Assembly: GCA_035277485.1 (NCBI GenBank)
Contig: DATEKK010000086.1
Coordinates: 1 to 13,179 of the forward strand
Length of the DNA: 13,179 bases
Origin: JADGGM01 sp035277485
Lineage (GTDB): Bacteria; Gemmatimonadota; Gemmatimonadetes; Gemmatimonadales; Gemmatimonadaceae
Direction: 5' to 3'
This document shows, piece after piece, positions 12,881 through 13,179 of the stretch. Each line of letters opens with the position of its first letter. Position 1 is the stretch's first letter. Below the pieces are notes generated by a model that was not told the DNA's origin, made no database searches, and was given only the letters and a program-made list of their open reading frames with translations. Made by a program: the position numbers and the translations under genes.

Positions 12881-12904
12881 CGCTGCCTAACTGAGGAGCT
12901 CATC

Positions 12905-13179
12905 ATGAAGATCGTGATCATCGGCGGGACCGGGCTCATCGGCTCGAAGCTCGTCACCTGCCTGCGTGCGGATGGCCATCAGGCCGTACCGGCGGCGCTG
13001 AACACGGGTGTGAACACCATCACGGGCGAGGGGTTGGCCCAGGTACTCGCGGGCGCGGACGTCGTGGTCGACGTGTCGAACTCGCCCTCGTTCGAGGATG
13101 CGGCCGTGCTCAGGTTCTTCGAGACGTCGACGCGCAACCAGCTGGCGGCCGAAGCCACGGCGGGTGTCAAGCATCACGT
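12905..13179 (+). CDS. NAD(P)-binding atypical SDR / NmrA-like protein (cut by right edge)
   Basis: 91 codons are visible from ATG 12905 and the frame runs off the right edge. MKIVIIGGTGLIGSKLV is the Rossmann dinucleotide-binding start (GGTGLIG, residues 7-13). GADVVVDVSNSPSFED (about 50-65) is the strand-turn after the third beta strand, as in NmrA-like and atypical SDR proteins that act on or sense NAD(P) and lack the classical YxxxK arrangement; the catalytic part lies outside the window. GAGGAG at 12893-12898, six bases upstream, fixes the start. It follows the hydrolase by 24 bases and probably shares its transcript. Confidence 0.88.
   Translation, partial: MKIVIIGGTGLIGSKLVTCLRADGHQAVPAALNTGVNTITGEGLAQVLAGADVVVDVSNSPSFEDAAVLRFFETSTRNQLAAEATAGVKHH

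Larger units (their letters stand above)
523..12891. repeat. Dispersed signature word GTTAGGC / CGTTAGGC (18 copies)
   Basis: Exact GTTAGGC copies on + start at 523, 1197, 3321, 3714, 5372, 5597, 6363, 7121, 7488, 8031, 8754, 8829 and 11128. Copies on - (read as GCCTAAC on +) start at 1269, 4628, 4867, 12875 and 12885. Fourteen of the 18 extend to CGTTAGGC; the exceptions are 5372, 8031, 8829 and 12885. Near matches are GTTAGGA at 240-246, overlapping a ribosome site, and GTTAGCC at 6848-6854. Copies occur in coding and noncoding DNA and in more than one reading frame, so protein sequence alone does not explain them. Confidence 0.85.

Noticed and set aside
1..13179. CRISPR array, insertion sequence, phage or tRNA gene
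   Set aside because: I found no regularly spaced repeats, no transposase or integrase motif, no terminal inverted repeats around a gene and no cloverleaf-like segment.

Overview
This is a GC-rich bacterial window. Every gene I can support, apart from one broken fragment, lies on the + strand. The gene types suggest a soil or environmental Gemmatimonadota or Acidobacteriota-like organism: small lipoproteins, a PadR regulator fused by overlap to a large orphan MacB/FtsX-type permease, and a LAL-type LuxR regulator. The exported protein at 253-1170 also has a style I associate with Gemmatimonadota. That placement is inference; there is no rRNA or other marker gene here.

Layout. 1-174: C-terminal end of a gene cut by the left edge, perhaps a carboxypeptidase-regulatory-like beta domain. 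253-1170: secreted protein, probably a lipoprotein, with a subtilase-propeptide-like C-terminus. 1171-1579: no intact gene, but a minus-strand gene remnant and a hairpin. 1580-3295: membrane-anchored protein joining a kinase-like domain to a SAM-methyltransferase domain. 3343-3738: short lipoprotein that looks frameshifted near its end, followed by a strong hairpin. 3849-4289: VOC-fold protein lacking most metal ligands. 4378-4737 and 4734-7466: PadR repressor and ADOP-type permease, coupled by an ATGA overlap and preceded by a perfect 17-bp palindrome placed like an operator. 7606-9006: animal-type haem peroxidase with its own leader, behind a long hairpin. 9079-11919: large ATPase/LuxR (LAL) regulator. 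12008-12880 and 12905 to the right edge: alpha/beta hydrolase of the non-haem chloroperoxidase/esterase type, then an NAD(P)-binding SDR-like protein, 24 bp apart and probably one operon.

How the genes may work together. PadR-permease is a self-contained regulatory and membrane unit. The peroxidase, LAL regulator, hydrolase and SDR look like a small redox or stress-response cluster, with the regulator a candidate controller of its neighbours; this rests on gene order only. I see no mobile element, CRISPR array, tRNA or rRNA.

The most striking signal is not a gene. The heptamer GTTAGGC occurs 18 times on the two strands (13 on +, 5 on -), and 14 of these extend to CGTTAGGC. Chance at equal base frequencies would give about 1.6 and 0.4. 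Copies lie in genes and between them, supply most of the rare TTA leucine codons, and several sit at or just after stop codons. It looks like a genome-wide signature word such as an uptake, Chi-like or segregation sequence.
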